In this document: positions 44,268 to 53,239 of the stretch, piece after piece | Layout: each line of letters opens with the position of its first letter | How positions within the stretch are numbered: position 1 is the first letter of the stretch | Assembly: GCA_015231825.1 (NCBI GenBank) | Contig: JADGAV010000011.1 | Span: forward strand, 1-64,000 | DNA length: 64,000 nucleotides | Direction: 5' to 3' | DNA from: SAR324 cluster bacterium | GTDB taxonomy: Bacteria; SAR324; NAC60-12 | Made by a program: the position numbers and the translations under genes | The notes under the pieces: model-generated | What the model was told of the DNA's origin: nothing | The model's database searches: none | What the model saw: the letters and a program-made list of their open reading frames with translations, nothing else

Positions 44268-44633
44268 AAAACCCCTTTTTCACCACGGGAGCTTTTCCAG
44301 AAGCTCCAATCTACATAAACAGCAACGATATTGCAATGCTGAAATTTTGTGCGCTTCCTGCGGCTTTTGCTTTTTAAAATCTTGCGGCCAAGGTCAAGCC
44401 ATTCAATATTAATTGAATTCAAAAAAGTAAAATTTAAATTCAATTGAGCCAATTTATGTATACAGTCATATTGATTATTTACTTTAATTATAGTAGGATA
44501 TCAACATATTTTTTAAAAAATATTAAAATTTCGTATTCTTTAAGTATTCAAAAATCGTCGATATTACGTTGATGCCACCGAATTTTCCTTTGCCGCCGAA
44601 CAGGTTTAAAGCTTTCTGTCCCAAATAGAATCT
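44268..44633. other. 366-bp AT-rich divergent regulatory region
   Basis: This separates the XRE gene (minus) from the TIGR02147 gene (plus). It holds an inverted repeat AATTGAATT (44411-44419) / AATTCAATT (44437-44445), a possible operator. It also holds a hairpin GGAGCTT...AAGCTCC (44288-44307) in the leader of the XRE gene, and a strongly AT-rich tract around 44460-44560. No gene is visible. Confidence 0.45.
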
Positions 44634-45494
44634 ATGTTGACACTTCAAAAACTGGGCATTAACATCTATGCCTACCTGGACAGTCGAAACCTGATTCGAG
44701 ACTATTGCCAGCTCTGTAAAGCTGGAAACAGCCGATACTCACTAAGGTGGTTTGCGAAAGAGATTGGATATGGTGCTCCCAATTACGTCAAGCTGATCAT
44801 AGACGGAGACCGCAATATTTCCGAAAAACGGATCAGATCTTTTGCGGAATTGATGGGGCTGAAAAAAAATGAGCGGGAATACTTTGAACTTCTGGTTCAC
44901 CTCAGTCAGGCAGGGGACATTGAGAGTCGTGATCATTATTATCAAAGAATTGCTTCAATTCGCAGCAAAAAATTCCACAAGCATCAACTTCAGGGAGCGC
45001 AATTCGATTCTCTTTCTTCATGGCTCCATTTGCTGATTCGGGAAATGTCGTTTTTGAAAGATTTTAGTGACGACGTGAACTGGATTATGAAAAGACTGCT
45101 CTATAAAGCTTCTCCCGCAGAAATCACTAAATGCTTAAAAGATTTGGAAACGTCAGGACTGCTCATTCGAGAAGGCGGTAGACTACGGGCTTCCGATTCG
45201 AGCATCACGTTTCCTGATGAAGTGCGCTCACTCGCCATCCAAAAGTATCATCAGGGCATTCTGAAGCAAGCCGATCATGCGTTGGAGCAGGACCTGAAAC
45301 AACGCGAATACGGATCAACCATTGTTGCGACAACACCGGAAAAATTCAAACTGGTTAAAGAAAAATTAAAGAAATTTAGAGCTGAAATTTTGGAACTACT
45401 GGATACAGAAGATGGTGTTGCCGATGAAATTGTCGTGATGGCTTTTCAGCTTTTTCATGTTGTGGAAAGCGAGCAAAACCAGCAGGAGGATTGA
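44634..45494 (+). CDS. TIGR02147-family protein (putative regulator)
   Basis: A 286-residue protein of the TIGR02147/DUF4423 family: INIYAYLDSRNLIRDYCQ, then SLRWFAKEIGYGAPNYVKLIIDGDRNIS and the long C-terminal region with a winged-helix-like stretch (ASPAEITKCLKDLETSGLL). The N-terminal part resembles an HTH. The family is frequent in Fibrobacter and Bdellovibrio-like bacteria, often beside genes for large exported proteins, as here (45530-47281, 35 bp downstream). A transcriptional role is presumed, not shown. Confidence 0.8.
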   Translation: MLTLQKLGINIYAYLDSRNLIRDYCQLCKAGNSRYSLRWFAKEIGYGAPNYVKLIIDGDRNISEKRIRSFAELMGLKKNEREYFELLVHLSQAGDIESRDHYYQRIASIRSKKFHKHQLQGAQFDSLSSWLHLLIREMSFLKDFSDDVNWIMKRLLYKASPAEITKCLKDLETSGLLIREGGRLRASDSSITFPDEVRSLAIQKYHQGILKQADHALEQDLKQREYGSTIVATTPEKFKLVKEKLKKFRAEILELLDTEDGVADEIVVMAFQLFHVVESEQNQQED

Positions 45495-45529
45495 TCAGAA
45501 ATCCTGAATGAAGATCAGAGAACACAGAA

Positions 45530-47281
45530 ATGCAGATGACTTTTAAATTGAATAGACTTCAGAATGGCCAACTGGTGAGATACTTCCGAAAGCGGATTCT
45601 TAATTTGAATTCAATTGTTTTGCTGGTTCTTTTGATAGCCTCATCGCTTTATCTGCATAATTGCTCAGGCACAGAGATTCCCAATGGCATTTCGTCAGAC
45701 GACAAAGAAGTGGCAGACAATGACAAAAATTCGACGGACTCGATTACGGTCAGAAAAATTTCTGGTCAAGTTTCGAGGGGAACTGCGGTGGATCAACAAT
45801 TTCTCTATGTCATTGACAAGGGCAGCAAAATGATCGGCAGGGTTCAGACCGATTCTGAAGGCAATTTTACACTCAGTTCAGCAACTTTGGGAGAACACTG
45901 GAATGAAATCGAATACCCCTTGATTCTTCTTACTTCCACGGAACCCGCATTGCTGACAAGCATTGCCGAGCCTGCTGCTGCCGAACCAGGACTATATGTC
46001 AATCCTATTACATCAGAGACTTTGAGAAACACGCTGATTGGAGTGGATCTGGACCGTTTCTCACTCGCTTTGCAGAACACGAGCTTTCAGGAAAACGAGA
46101 CAGGGATCATTTTTATCAATTCGCTGGGTGATCCGGTTTCAGTTCCCGCTTTAAATCTGGAAAGTACCTTTGCGCAACAATTCAGAGAGAACGGCGAAAC
46201 GCTCGTTAATGCCGTCTTTGGCACCAACGCTTTCGTTTCAGAAAATGACTCTGCTTTTGAACTGTTTTGGGGGACTCAGTCAGCAGGAACAAACAATGGC
46301 GGTCGAATCGCGTCAGAATCAATTGTTTCCGCCGGCCCGATGGATGGTCCTACTTCCGAATTGATCAATATTTTGATGTTGAGTCTGGGTGCTCTTGGAG
46401 ATATTGAAAGCGTCATTCAGGAAGCGGTGAACCGACCGAGTGAATCAGGAAATTTGCTGAACAAAGCAAAATTTTTAAATCAAATTTCTGCCAATGCATT
46501 TTTAGAGTCAGCATCGACCAGCATTTTCGCCCCCATCGCCAGTGCCCATATTGAAGAAACCATCATCAACACTAAAAATGTGTTGGCGAGCGCTTCCAAC
46601 CTTTACAATCCGATCTTCCTGCAACCAGGTGGAAAGGGAGCCGGAACACAGGCAGTTTTGGAACCGCAAAGCTGCGTCAGCATTAGTTCTGCTGCCAGGG
46701 TGCAGGAAAACAGGGCTTCTGCCTCTCTCCAATTGTTGACTGTGTCAGAAATCACAGAGTTGAGCAAAGCCGATGAACAACGTGTCCTGACTCAGGCAAT
46801 TGCACAGATATTGACCGAAAGTCAGCAGGCCAATCCCAACGCTTTTCTGGATGTCGAAAATACGAACGTGCTGAGCAATGTTTCAACTCTCGGAGCTGAC
46901 ACTCTCACTACGGAAATCAATCGGGTTTTTGCCCTCGAAGAAATTGCTTCGTTTCTACTTCAGCCTTTTGTGGACGTGATAGTCGGCCCGATCGGCATCA
47001 GTATTGGCAGCATCCCCGATTTACCAAATCTCGATCTAAGCTCTGTCAATCAGGACAACGTTATCACCGCGGCCCGCAACATTGGAGTTTATTTGGAAGA
47101 AGCCTATAGGCGTATTGATTCGGATTCGAATCTTACCAATTCACAAAAATTGGTTGTGGCCAGGCAGGTAAGCGTGGCTATTCAAAAAATAATTGAGGGG
47201 AAAGACATTTCTAACCAAAATGGAGGACTGGATGCGAACGACAAGCAAGAAATCTATTGCAATGTGATGGCGCCACTTTAA
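45530..47281 (+). CDS. Large exported protein, unknown function
   Basis: A 583-residue protein with an N-terminal basic stretch and a membrane-spanning or signal helix at about 28-45 ending LYLHNC; the cysteine is in a lipobox-like place, but the -1 and -2 residues are not canonical. The next part (KISGQVSRG to TLSSATLGE) looks like a carboxypeptidase-regulatory (CarboxypepD) beta sandwich. The remainder is rich in Asn, Ser, Ala and Leu, with no motif that I recognise. Co-directional with the TIGR02147 gene, which probably controls it. Confidence 0.65.
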   Translation: MQMTFKLNRLQNGQLVRYFRKRILNLNSIVLLVLLIASSLYLHNCSGTEIPNGISSDDKEVADNDKNSTDSITVRKISGQVSRGTAVDQQFLYVIDKGSKMIGRVQTDSEGNFTLSSATLGEHWNEIEYPLILLTSTEPALLTSIAEPAAAEPGLYVNPITSETLRNTLIGVDLDRFSLALQNTSFQENETGIIFINSLGDPVSVPALNLESTFAQQFRENGETLVNAVFGTNAFVSENDSAFELFWGTQSAGTNNGGRIASESIVSAGPMDGPTSELINILMLSLGALGDIESVIQEAVNRPSESGNLLNKAKFLNQISANAFLESASTSIFAPIASAHIEETIINTKNVLASASNLYNPIFLQPGGKGAGTQAVLEPQSCVSISSAARVQENRASASLQLLTVSEITELSKADEQRVLTQAIAQILTESQQANPNAFLDVENTNVLSNVSTLGADTLTTEINRVFALEEIASFLLQPFVDVIVGPIGISIGSIPDLPNLDLSSVNQDNVITAARNIGVYLEEAYRRIDSDSNLTNSQKLVVARQVSVAIQKIIEGKDISNQNGGLDANDKQEIYCNVMAPL

Positions 47282-47371
47282 TGATTGACTTTCCAGTAAA
47301 ATATGACAGAATGTTAGTTTAACCAAATAATCGCTATAAAAATCAATATATTGAGATTGAACAAGGACCTT

Positions 47372-48943
47372 ATGCAACTATCCGGACAAGCAGTCGAAAT
47401 CATGGATGTCACCCTTCGCGATGGAGAGCAGACCCAGGGCATTTCATTCAATGCCAGAGAAAAACTTCATATCGCAAAATCTTTGCTGGAGCAACTCAAA
47501 GTTGATCGGATCGAAATTGCTTCTGCCAGGATTTCAGATGGAGAACGAGAGGCCGTCCAAAATATTGCTGATTGGGCCACGAGTAATAATTTGTTGGAAA
47601 GAATTGAAGTACTGGGATTTGTTGATCATAAAAAGAGTGTTGATTGGATAAAGGAAGCCGGCGCTCAGGTGATGAATTTACTCACCAAGGGAAGCGAAAA
47701 TCATTGTCGTCGTCAGTTAAGAAAAACGCTGCAGGAACATGTCGCAGATATCTGCAAGACCGCTGACTATGCTCATGAGCAGGGAATCACAATCAATGCA
47801 TACTTAGAGGACTGGTCCAATGGATATTTGAATTCCCCGGACTATGTCTATGAAATGATGGAACTTTTAAAAAATTCTGGAATAAAACATTTTATGCTTC
47901 CGGATACTCTTGGCGTGATGTCTCCGGAAGAGGTGTTTGACAGTCTTCAGGACATGCTCAATAGATTTCCCTGGGCCCATTTTGATTTTCATCCCCATAA
48001 CGATTATGGCTTGGGTACCGCCAATGCGCTGGCAGCGGTAAGAGCCGGAGTTCGCAGTATTCATTGTACGGTGAACTGTTTGGGAGAACGAGCGGGGAAT
48101 GCATCTCTGCCTGAAATCGCGGTGGCTCTCAAAGACAAGCTTGGAGTCCAGGTCTCGCTGGATGAATCTCATTTCGGCCCCATCAGCGAGCTGGTCGCTG
48201 CATTTTCCGGAAAGAGGATTTCCAGCAACGCACCCATTGTCGGAGAAGACGTTTTCACACAAACCAGCGGGATTCATGCCGATGGCGACAAAAAGGGAGG
48301 GCTCTACGAAAATGCGCTGCATCCTGAACGTTTTGGACGGATTCGTTCCTATGCCCTTGGAAAAATGAGCGGAAAAGCGTCTCTTTCTAACAACCTGGAT
48401 CAACTGGGACTCAAACTTTCCCCAGAAAATTTTCAGAAAGTTCTTGATCGAATTGTTGAGTTGGGGGATCGAAAAGAAGCGATTACGACAACGGACTTGC
48501 CCTTCATTATCACCGAAGTTCTTGAGAATGATGCTTTTGGAAGGATCCGCTTGATGAACTGTACCATCAGCAGCGGATGGCATTTACGCGCGACTGCTTC
48601 AATTGCTTTGAAGGTTGATGATGCCGACTATTTGGCCACCGGCGAAGGGGACGGGGGGTATGATGCCTTTATGGCTGCAATCAAGAAAATACTCAAAAAG
48701 AAGAAAATTGAATGCCCAAAATTGCTGGACTATGAAATCCGTATTCCAAAAGGTGGTCAAACGGATGCTTTGACTGAAGCTTCTATTACTTGGGAAGGCA
48801 ACAAAGGTAAAAATGTCAAAACTATTGGTGTAGATACCGATCAGGTCCTCGCTGCCGTTCGTGCAACCATCAAAATGCTGAATCTCAAGATTGCGGAAAT
48901 TTCCACCGATTCCACACAAAATTTGAAAGTTGTTTCCAGATAG
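47372..48943 (+). CDS. 2-Isopropylmalate/citramalate synthase family enzyme
   Basis: Start at the ATG 47372, five bases after AAGGA. A DRE-TIM barrel (MDVTLRDGEQTQG at the N-terminus; HPHNDYGLGTANALAAV and NCLGERAGN) joined to a C-terminal LeuA allosteric domain (from about 390, with GDGGYDAFMAAIKKIL). It condenses acetyl-CoA with an alpha-keto acid; the regulatory domain indicates feedback control by an amino acid. With no leuBCD or ilv genes nearby, leucine, isoleucine (citramalate) or another chain-elongation pathway cannot be separated. It resembles the second LeuA-like enzymes of Bacteroidetes more than classical LeuA. Confidence 0.8.
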   Translation: MQLSGQAVEIMDVTLRDGEQTQGISFNAREKLHIAKSLLEQLKVDRIEIASARISDGEREAVQNIADWATSNNLLERIEVLGFVDHKKSVDWIKEAGAQVMNLLTKGSENHCRRQLRKTLQEHVADICKTADYAHEQGITINAYLEDWSNGYLNSPDYVYEMMELLKNSGIKHFMLPDTLGVMSPEEVFDSLQDMLNRFPWAHFDFHPHNDYGLGTANALAAVRAGVRSIHCTVNCLGERAGNASLPEIAVALKDKLGVQVSLDESHFGPISELVAAFSGKRISSNAPIVGEDVFTQTSGIHADGDKKGGLYENALHPERFGRIRSYALGKMSGKASLSNNLDQLGLKLSPENFQKVLDRIVELGDRKEAITTTDLPFIITEVLENDAFGRIRLMNCTISSGWHLRATASIALKVDDADYLATGEGDGGYDAFMAAIKKILKKKKIECPKLLDYEIRIPKGGQTDALTEASITWEGNKGKNVKTIGVDTDQVLAAVRATIKMLNLKIAEISTDSTQNLKVVSR

Positions 48944-49110
48944 CTCCCGGTCGATTTAAAAATTTATCCTGAAGGGCTGCTTCAAGGTGAATAGTCTCAC
49001 TCCTGCAAATAGCAGTTCGGAAAGCGACTTCTGCAAGGGGACGAAAAAATTAACGTCTTCTTCCTCCACATTCTTTTAAAAATTTCTACTTCCATCAGAC
49101 AAGGTTTGGT

Positions 49111-49995
49111 ATGGTCAAACGAAAATTAACAAGAGAAATGATATCTCAGTTTAAAGGGCTTCTTTCGGATGGTGGATGGGGAACAGAATTTCAACATAAA
49201 GGAGCTGAACCTGGTGAATGTTTTGAACACTGGAATTTGACACAACCCGACAAAGTAAGCGAAGTTGCTGTCAGTTACGTAGAGGCCGGCAGCAACATCA
49301 TATTGACCAACACATTTGGCGGGAATGGTCTCATCTTGAGACGACATCATCTTGAAGATCAACTCTATGACATCAATAGAGCCGCGGCTCAAATCTGCCG
49401 GGACGCGGCTGGAGATCGCGCTTACGTTTTCGGATCGGTCGGACCTTGCGGTAAATTGGTGAGCATGGATGAAGTCGATGCCGATGAATTGTACGATGCT
49501 TTCAGCGGGCAGGTGAAAGCCCTTGAAGATGGGGGAGTCGATGCGATCGTGATTGAAACAATGATCGATCTTGGAGAATTAAAAATTGCAATGCAGGCGA
49601 TTGGAGACAACACCGATTTACCCTTCGGCGCATGCATGACATTTGATTCAGGACCGGAACGAATGAATTCGATGATGGGATCCAGTATAGAGGATGCCGT
49701 TGATGCCATTCGGCTCGGTGGTGGATGTTTTGTGGGGGCGAACTGCGGAACAGGTCTTTATGAATACAAAAAGGTGGCCAAACGGCTTTGTCAAAAAAGC
49801 GAAATGCCGGTTTGGATTAAACCCAATGCCGGAATCCCGGATATGATTCAGGGAAAAATTGTCTATAATCAAAATGCAGAACAGTTTGCTGAAGAAGTCT
49901 CTCTATTTTTTGAGATGGGGGTGGCAATTTTTGGTGGGTGCTGTGGAAGCAGTCCTGCTTTTATCCGCGCAATGGCAGATGCCGTTAAAAAGTAG
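49111..49995 (+). CDS. Homocysteine S-methyltransferase family protein (BHMT-like)
   Basis: A 294-residue Pfam S-methyl_trans barrel. DGGWGTEF at the N-terminus, ILTNTFGGN, GSVGPCGKL and the zinc cysteines in GANCGTG and GGCCGSS are all present. It transfers a methyl group to homocysteine to make methionine; the donor could be betaine, S-methylmethionine or a corrinoid protein. The sequence runs closest to stand-alone MetH-N/BHMT proteins. It follows the LeuA-like gene by 167 bp in the same direction. Cytosolic. Confidence 0.85.
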   Translation: MVKRKLTREMISQFKGLLSDGGWGTEFQHKGAEPGECFEHWNLTQPDKVSEVAVSYVEAGSNIILTNTFGGNGLILRRHHLEDQLYDINRAAAQICRDAAGDRAYVFGSVGPCGKLVSMDEVDADELYDAFSGQVKALEDGGVDAIVIETMIDLGELKIAMQAIGDNTDLPFGACMTFDSGPERMNSMMGSSIEDAVDAIRLGGGCFVGANCGTGLYEYKKVAKRLCQKSEMPVWIKPNAGIPDMIQGKIVYNQNAEQFAEEVSLFFEMGVAIFGGCCGSSPAFIRAMADAVKK

Positions 49996-50028
49996 AGTCA
50001 ATTTACGAAAAAGGCAGAGATCAGCGGA

Positions 50029-50199
50029 TTAGTTTGAGGTGTAAAATTTTTCTTTGATGATGTCCAGTTGGGCCAAGGCTTCCTCTCCAGTCATTTCTCC
50101 GCGGGTACTTTTATCTAAAACATTAAGGGTGGCAACCATCACTTTCATATTGTCCGCAAAGCGGATCAGCATATCCTGTTCATCAAATTTTGCACTCAT
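50029..50199 (-). CDS. Small 56-residue protein
   Basis: A short ORF, MSAKFDEQDMLIRFADNMKV onward, ending KEKFYTSN. AAGGAGG lies 4 bases before the ATG at 50199, one of the best ribosome sites in the window. The product is acidic and helical, with no cysteine or membrane segment, and could be a small regulator or antitoxin-like protein. Its upstream region carries the 19-bp element also found before the FAD oxidoreductase gene (33745-33763), so the two may share control. I know no family for it. Confidence 0.65.
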   Translation of the reverse strand: MSAKFDEQDMLIRFADNMKVMVATLNVLDKSTRGEMTGEEALAQLDIIKEKFYTSN

Positions 50200-50243
50200 T
50201 TTACCTCCTTGAAAAGTTCATTGTCGCTGTCGGGTATAAACCA

Positions 50244-50262
50244 ATACAGGTTGCATACCAAA
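50244..50262 (-). promoter_or_regulatory. 19-bp element shared with 33745-33763
   Basis: Minus-strand TTTGGTATGCA-N3-TGTAT, 45 bases before the start of the 56-residue ORF. It matches the copy upstream of the FAD gene at all 16 non-spacer bases, at almost the same distance. A 6-codon frame (ATG at 50221) ends just before the ORF start, as a mini-ORF also does at the other site. Confidence 0.5.
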
Positions 50263-50443
50263 CGAATCTTGAATCAGGAGGAGGGTCGATTTTAATTTTT
50301 TAAACTATTGATATTATATTCTATTATTTAATCCAAAATCGAAACAAATAAAAAAACACTTGAATTGCAGCAGAGTTTCATTTTCAAAAGGGGAACTTTT
50401 GCCGACCTTTCCTGTGATCAGGAATCTATTGCGGCAGATATTC

Positions 50444-51829
50444 TCAATCATCCAGCAAAGTGACGTCATCTATGTCGAAATAAAGTCCGCCCCGAAAGCA
50501 GCGAAAGCGCATGTGATCTTTAAATACGGCTGCTTTGTAGATTGATTTACCAAACATCATCCGGACACATTCCTGAATTCCTTCAATAATGGAGGGATGA
50601 GGATGGATCAATTCTGCTAGCTCCTCAATTCCTTTATCCATCGAGATCAGTAAAGCCACTGCTTGAATCGCACTGGATGCATGCTCTCCAATCGCGCGCA
50701 TTCCCAAAATTTTCATGTCAGGGTCGTCCGTGACCAGGATTTTAAAAAACCCTTGAGTACTCCGCATGGCCATTGCCCGTGGAATACAGGTAAAATCAAA
50801 ACTGGCGACTCTGAAAGAGAGCCCTTCTTTTCTTGCCTGTTGTTCATTCATTCCCGCTGCGGCGGTTTCTGGATTGAGAAACATGATGGTGGAAATATTT
50901 TCATAAATCAATTTTCGACGGGGATTTCCATAAATTTTTTCAGTGGCGTGACGTCCCTCCAACTCTCCGACATTCACCAGAGCGACGTCGGCAGTGAGGT
51001 CCCCGACTGCATAAATACTCGGGATGTTGGTTTGGGTGTCGTCATCAATAATATGTCCCCTTTCACTCAAATTGAGGCCGATTTCATCCATGCCTGTATT
51101 TTCCATATTGGGAACCCGTCCCACTGAAATAAGGGCTTTTTCTACCCGAAATACTTCCTGCCCCCAGGAAGGAATCTCAATCATGTATTCCACTTCCCCA
51201 TCAACGATAGCCATCTTTTTCATCTCAGCCTGTCGATGAATCAGGACCCCGTTGTTTTCAAGATTGGTTTCAATCACGCGGGACAGATCTTCGTCTTCAA
51301 ACGGGAGAATTCGACGATCTTTTTCGATCAGATGGACTTTGGTTTTTCCAAAATTTGAAAAAATTGTAGCAAACTCGCAGCCAATAACTCCTGCCCCTAA
51401 AATCGCCATGCTTTTTGGAAATTCCCTGATGGAGCTGATGCCGTCACTGGTCATGATGGTCGACTCGTCAATCGGCAGATTGGGTAATTTTCGAGGGCGG
51501 TTCCCGGTCGCCATGATGATATATTCTGCATGGATGGAATATTTTTCAGTCGTGTTCTGAATTTGCACTTCATGAGGACTGAGCAGTTTTCCGGATCCAT
51601 GCACAAAATTAAGATTGTTGCTTTGCCGGTTGACCTGTTGGAGATGTTCCTTGAGTTGACTGGCCCTCTCCCAGACTGCGTCATTCACTTCCTCAAGAAA
51701 TTGACTGAATTCAATTTCCGGGATTTCAACATGGTAGCGATTGGATTTTTCATTGATTGACGCAATTTCCTTGGATAATTCCCAAAATGTTTTTGAGGAC
51801 AAGGCTCCGTCATAGATCCCCCGCGCCAC
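50444..51829 (-). CDS. Dihydrolipoamide-dehydrogenase-like flavoprotein, main part (frameshifted gene)
   Basis: The open frame covers residues about 40-498 of a class I pyridine nucleotide-disulfide oxidoreductase. The NAD-binding motif (GAGVIGCEFATIFSNFG), the second FAD motif (SIYAVGDLT) and a C-terminal HPHPSIIEG catalytic dyad are present. The N-terminal 40 residues are in another frame at 51810-51941; removing one base from the G5 run (51818-51822) joins them as GGAGIYDGALSSKT. Where active family members have CxxxxC, this protein has no cysteines, so it cannot do dithiol chemistry; transhydrogenase or diaphorase activity is possible. It follows pgk by 43 bp. The break may be a sequencing error. 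Confidence 0.78.
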   Translation of the reverse strand: MARGIYDGALSSKTFWELSKEIASINEKSNRYHVEIPEIEFSQFLEEVNDAVWERASQLKEHLQQVNRQSNNLNFVHGSGKLLSPHEVQIQNTTEKYSIHAEYIIMATGNRPRKLPNLPIDESTIMTSDGISSIREFPKSMAILGAGVIGCEFATIFSNFGKTKVHLIEKDRRILPFEDEDLSRVIETNLENNGVLIHRQAEMKKMAIVDGEVEYMIEIPSWGQEVFRVEKALISVGRVPNMENTGMDEIGLNLSERGHIIDDDTQTNIPSIYAVGDLTADVALVNVGELEGRHATEKIYGNPRRKLIYENISTIMFLNPETAAAGMNEQQARKEGLSFRVASFDFTCIPRAMAMRSTQGFFKILVTDDPDMKILGMRAIGEHASSAIQAVALLISMDKGIEELAELIHPHPSIIEGIQECVRMMFGKSIYKAAVFKDHMRFRCFRGGLYFDIDDVTLLDD

Positions 51830-51941
51830 CCAATCGGTCCTTTTCGATCAAGATCACTTTCTTGTTGAAGTCAATGGCACGCATTGCTGCCGCATAGCGT
51901 GAAGGGCCTGCACCAATCACGCAGACATCGTACTTTTCCAT
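51810..51941 (-). pseudogene. N-terminal fragment of the dihydrolipoamide-dehydrogenase-like gene
   Basis: ATG at 51941 starts MEKYDVCVIGAGPSRYAAAM, the first FAD dinucleotide-binding motif, and continues to IEKDRLGGAGDL before a TGA. It overlaps the main frame by 20 bp. The two frames together give a normal-length protein of about 498 residues; see 50444-51829. Confidence 0.78.
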
Positions 51942-51984
51942 ATAGAGCCTTTTCATTTTGAGGGATTGAAAGAATGGAAAACGC

Positions 51985-53214
51985 CTATTTCTTCCTTGGA
52001 ATCGCTTCCACACCGGGGAGTGTTTTGCCTTCCAAAAACTCCAGAGAGGCTCCTCCCCCAGTGGAAACATGAGAAACTTGATCGGCCAGTCCCGCCTGTT
52101 TGATTGCCGCCACTGAATCGCCTCCTCCAACAATGGTCACTGCTCCTCTTTGAGTTGCTTGTGCCATTGCCTGTGCAATTCCAAGGGTTCCCCGGGCGAA
52201 TGTTTCAATCTCAAAAACACCCATAGGACCATTCCACAAAATCATCTTCGCCGTTTCCAATGCCCGGCTGAACGTCTGAGTGGCTTGCGGGCCGATGTCC
52301 AAAATTTTCCAGGCGGGGGGAACTCCATCAGCGGCCTTGATGATTTTAGTCGGAGTTTTTTCTTCCAATTTTTGGGCAATCACACAATCTTCGGCCAGCA
52401 ACAATTGAACATTCTTCTTTTCCGCCTGCTCCAGAATTGCCTTTGCCACGGGGACGGCCTCTTCCTCGAGAAGCGAATCGCCAATTTCATATCCCAGTGC
52501 TTTGTAAAAGGTACAAGCCATCCCGCCTCCGATGATCAGGATTTGGACATGATTCATCAAATTATCAATCACTTTCACTTTGTCGGAAACCTTTGCACCT
52601 CCGAGGATTGCTGCAAACGGCTGTGCAGGGTTTTTTAACGCAGCTCCCAAATACTGCACTTCCATTTTCAGCAAATATCCCATAGCAGCCGCTTCTACAA
52701 ACTGGGTGATTCCTGCGGTTGAAGCATGTGCTCGATGGGCCGTTCCAAAAGCGTCGTTGACGTATACATCGCAAAGCCTTGCTAAAGATCGAGCGAACTC
52801 TGGGTCATTGTCTGTTTCTTCATTGTGAAAACGAAGGTTTTCTAATAAAACCACGTCTCCATTTTCCATCATGCCAATCAGTTTTTCAACTCCGGGACCG
52901 ATGCAGTCTGGAGCCAAATAGACGGTTCGCTTCAGCATCGTTGCTAGTGCAAGAGCAACCGGGTTTAAGCTGAGTTTGTTCACCCGTTTTCCTTTGGGCC
53001 GTCCTAAATGGGACATGAGAATCACCTTGCCTCCATGGTCGAGAATGTATCTGATGGTCTTCATACTCCCTTCAATCCGTCCATGGTCACGAATTTCGAG
53101 ATTTTCATCCAGGGGGACGTTCAAATCGGCACGAATTAAAACGCGTTTGCCAAAAAAATCTAAATCTTCAATAAAGATATGTTCCAGATCCGAGGTATTG
53201 GACTGTGTTGTCAT
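51985..53214 (-). CDS. pgk: Phosphoglycerate kinase
   Basis: A 409-residue PGK starting at the ATG 53214 (AAGGAG six bases upstream; an in-frame extension to 53268 overlaps the cytochrome gene). Motifs include RVLIRADLNVPLD, LMSHLGRPKG, VNDAFGTAHRAHAST, AILGGAKVSDKVKVI and the nucleotide loop GGGDSVAAIKQ. It makes ATP from 1,3-bisphosphoglycerate in glycolysis, or the reverse in gluconeogenesis and carbon fixation. No gap or tpiA lies next to it; instead it sits between a cytochrome c and a flavoprotein gene. Confidence 0.95.
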   Translation of the reverse strand: MTTQSNTSDLEHIFIEDLDFFGKRVLIRADLNVPLDENLEIRDHGRIEGSMKTIRYILDHGGKVILMSHLGRPKGKRVNKLSLNPVALALATMLKRTVYLAPDCIGPGVEKLIGMMENGDVVLLENLRFHNEETDNDPEFARSLARLCDVYVNDAFGTAHRAHASTAGITQFVEAAAMGYLLKMEVQYLGAALKNPAQPFAAILGGAKVSDKVKVIDNLMNHVQILIIGGGMACTFYKALGYEIGDSLLEEEAVPVAKAILEQAEKKNVQLLLAEDCVIAQKLEEKTPTKIIKAADGVPPAWKILDIGPQATQTFSRALETAKMILWNGPMGVFEIETFARGTLGIAQAMAQATQRGAVTIVGGGDSVAAIKQAGLADQVSHVSTGGGASLEFLEGKTLPGVEAIPRKK

Positions 53215-53239
53215 GTTGAAACTCCTTAGCATAAATTTG

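Noticed and set aside
48944..49110. Possible SAM or SAH riboswitch before the homocysteine methyltransferase gene
   Set aside because: Only short imperfect stems (for example CCTGAAG...CTTCAAGG) are present; none of the conserved riboswitch core sequences could be recognised.
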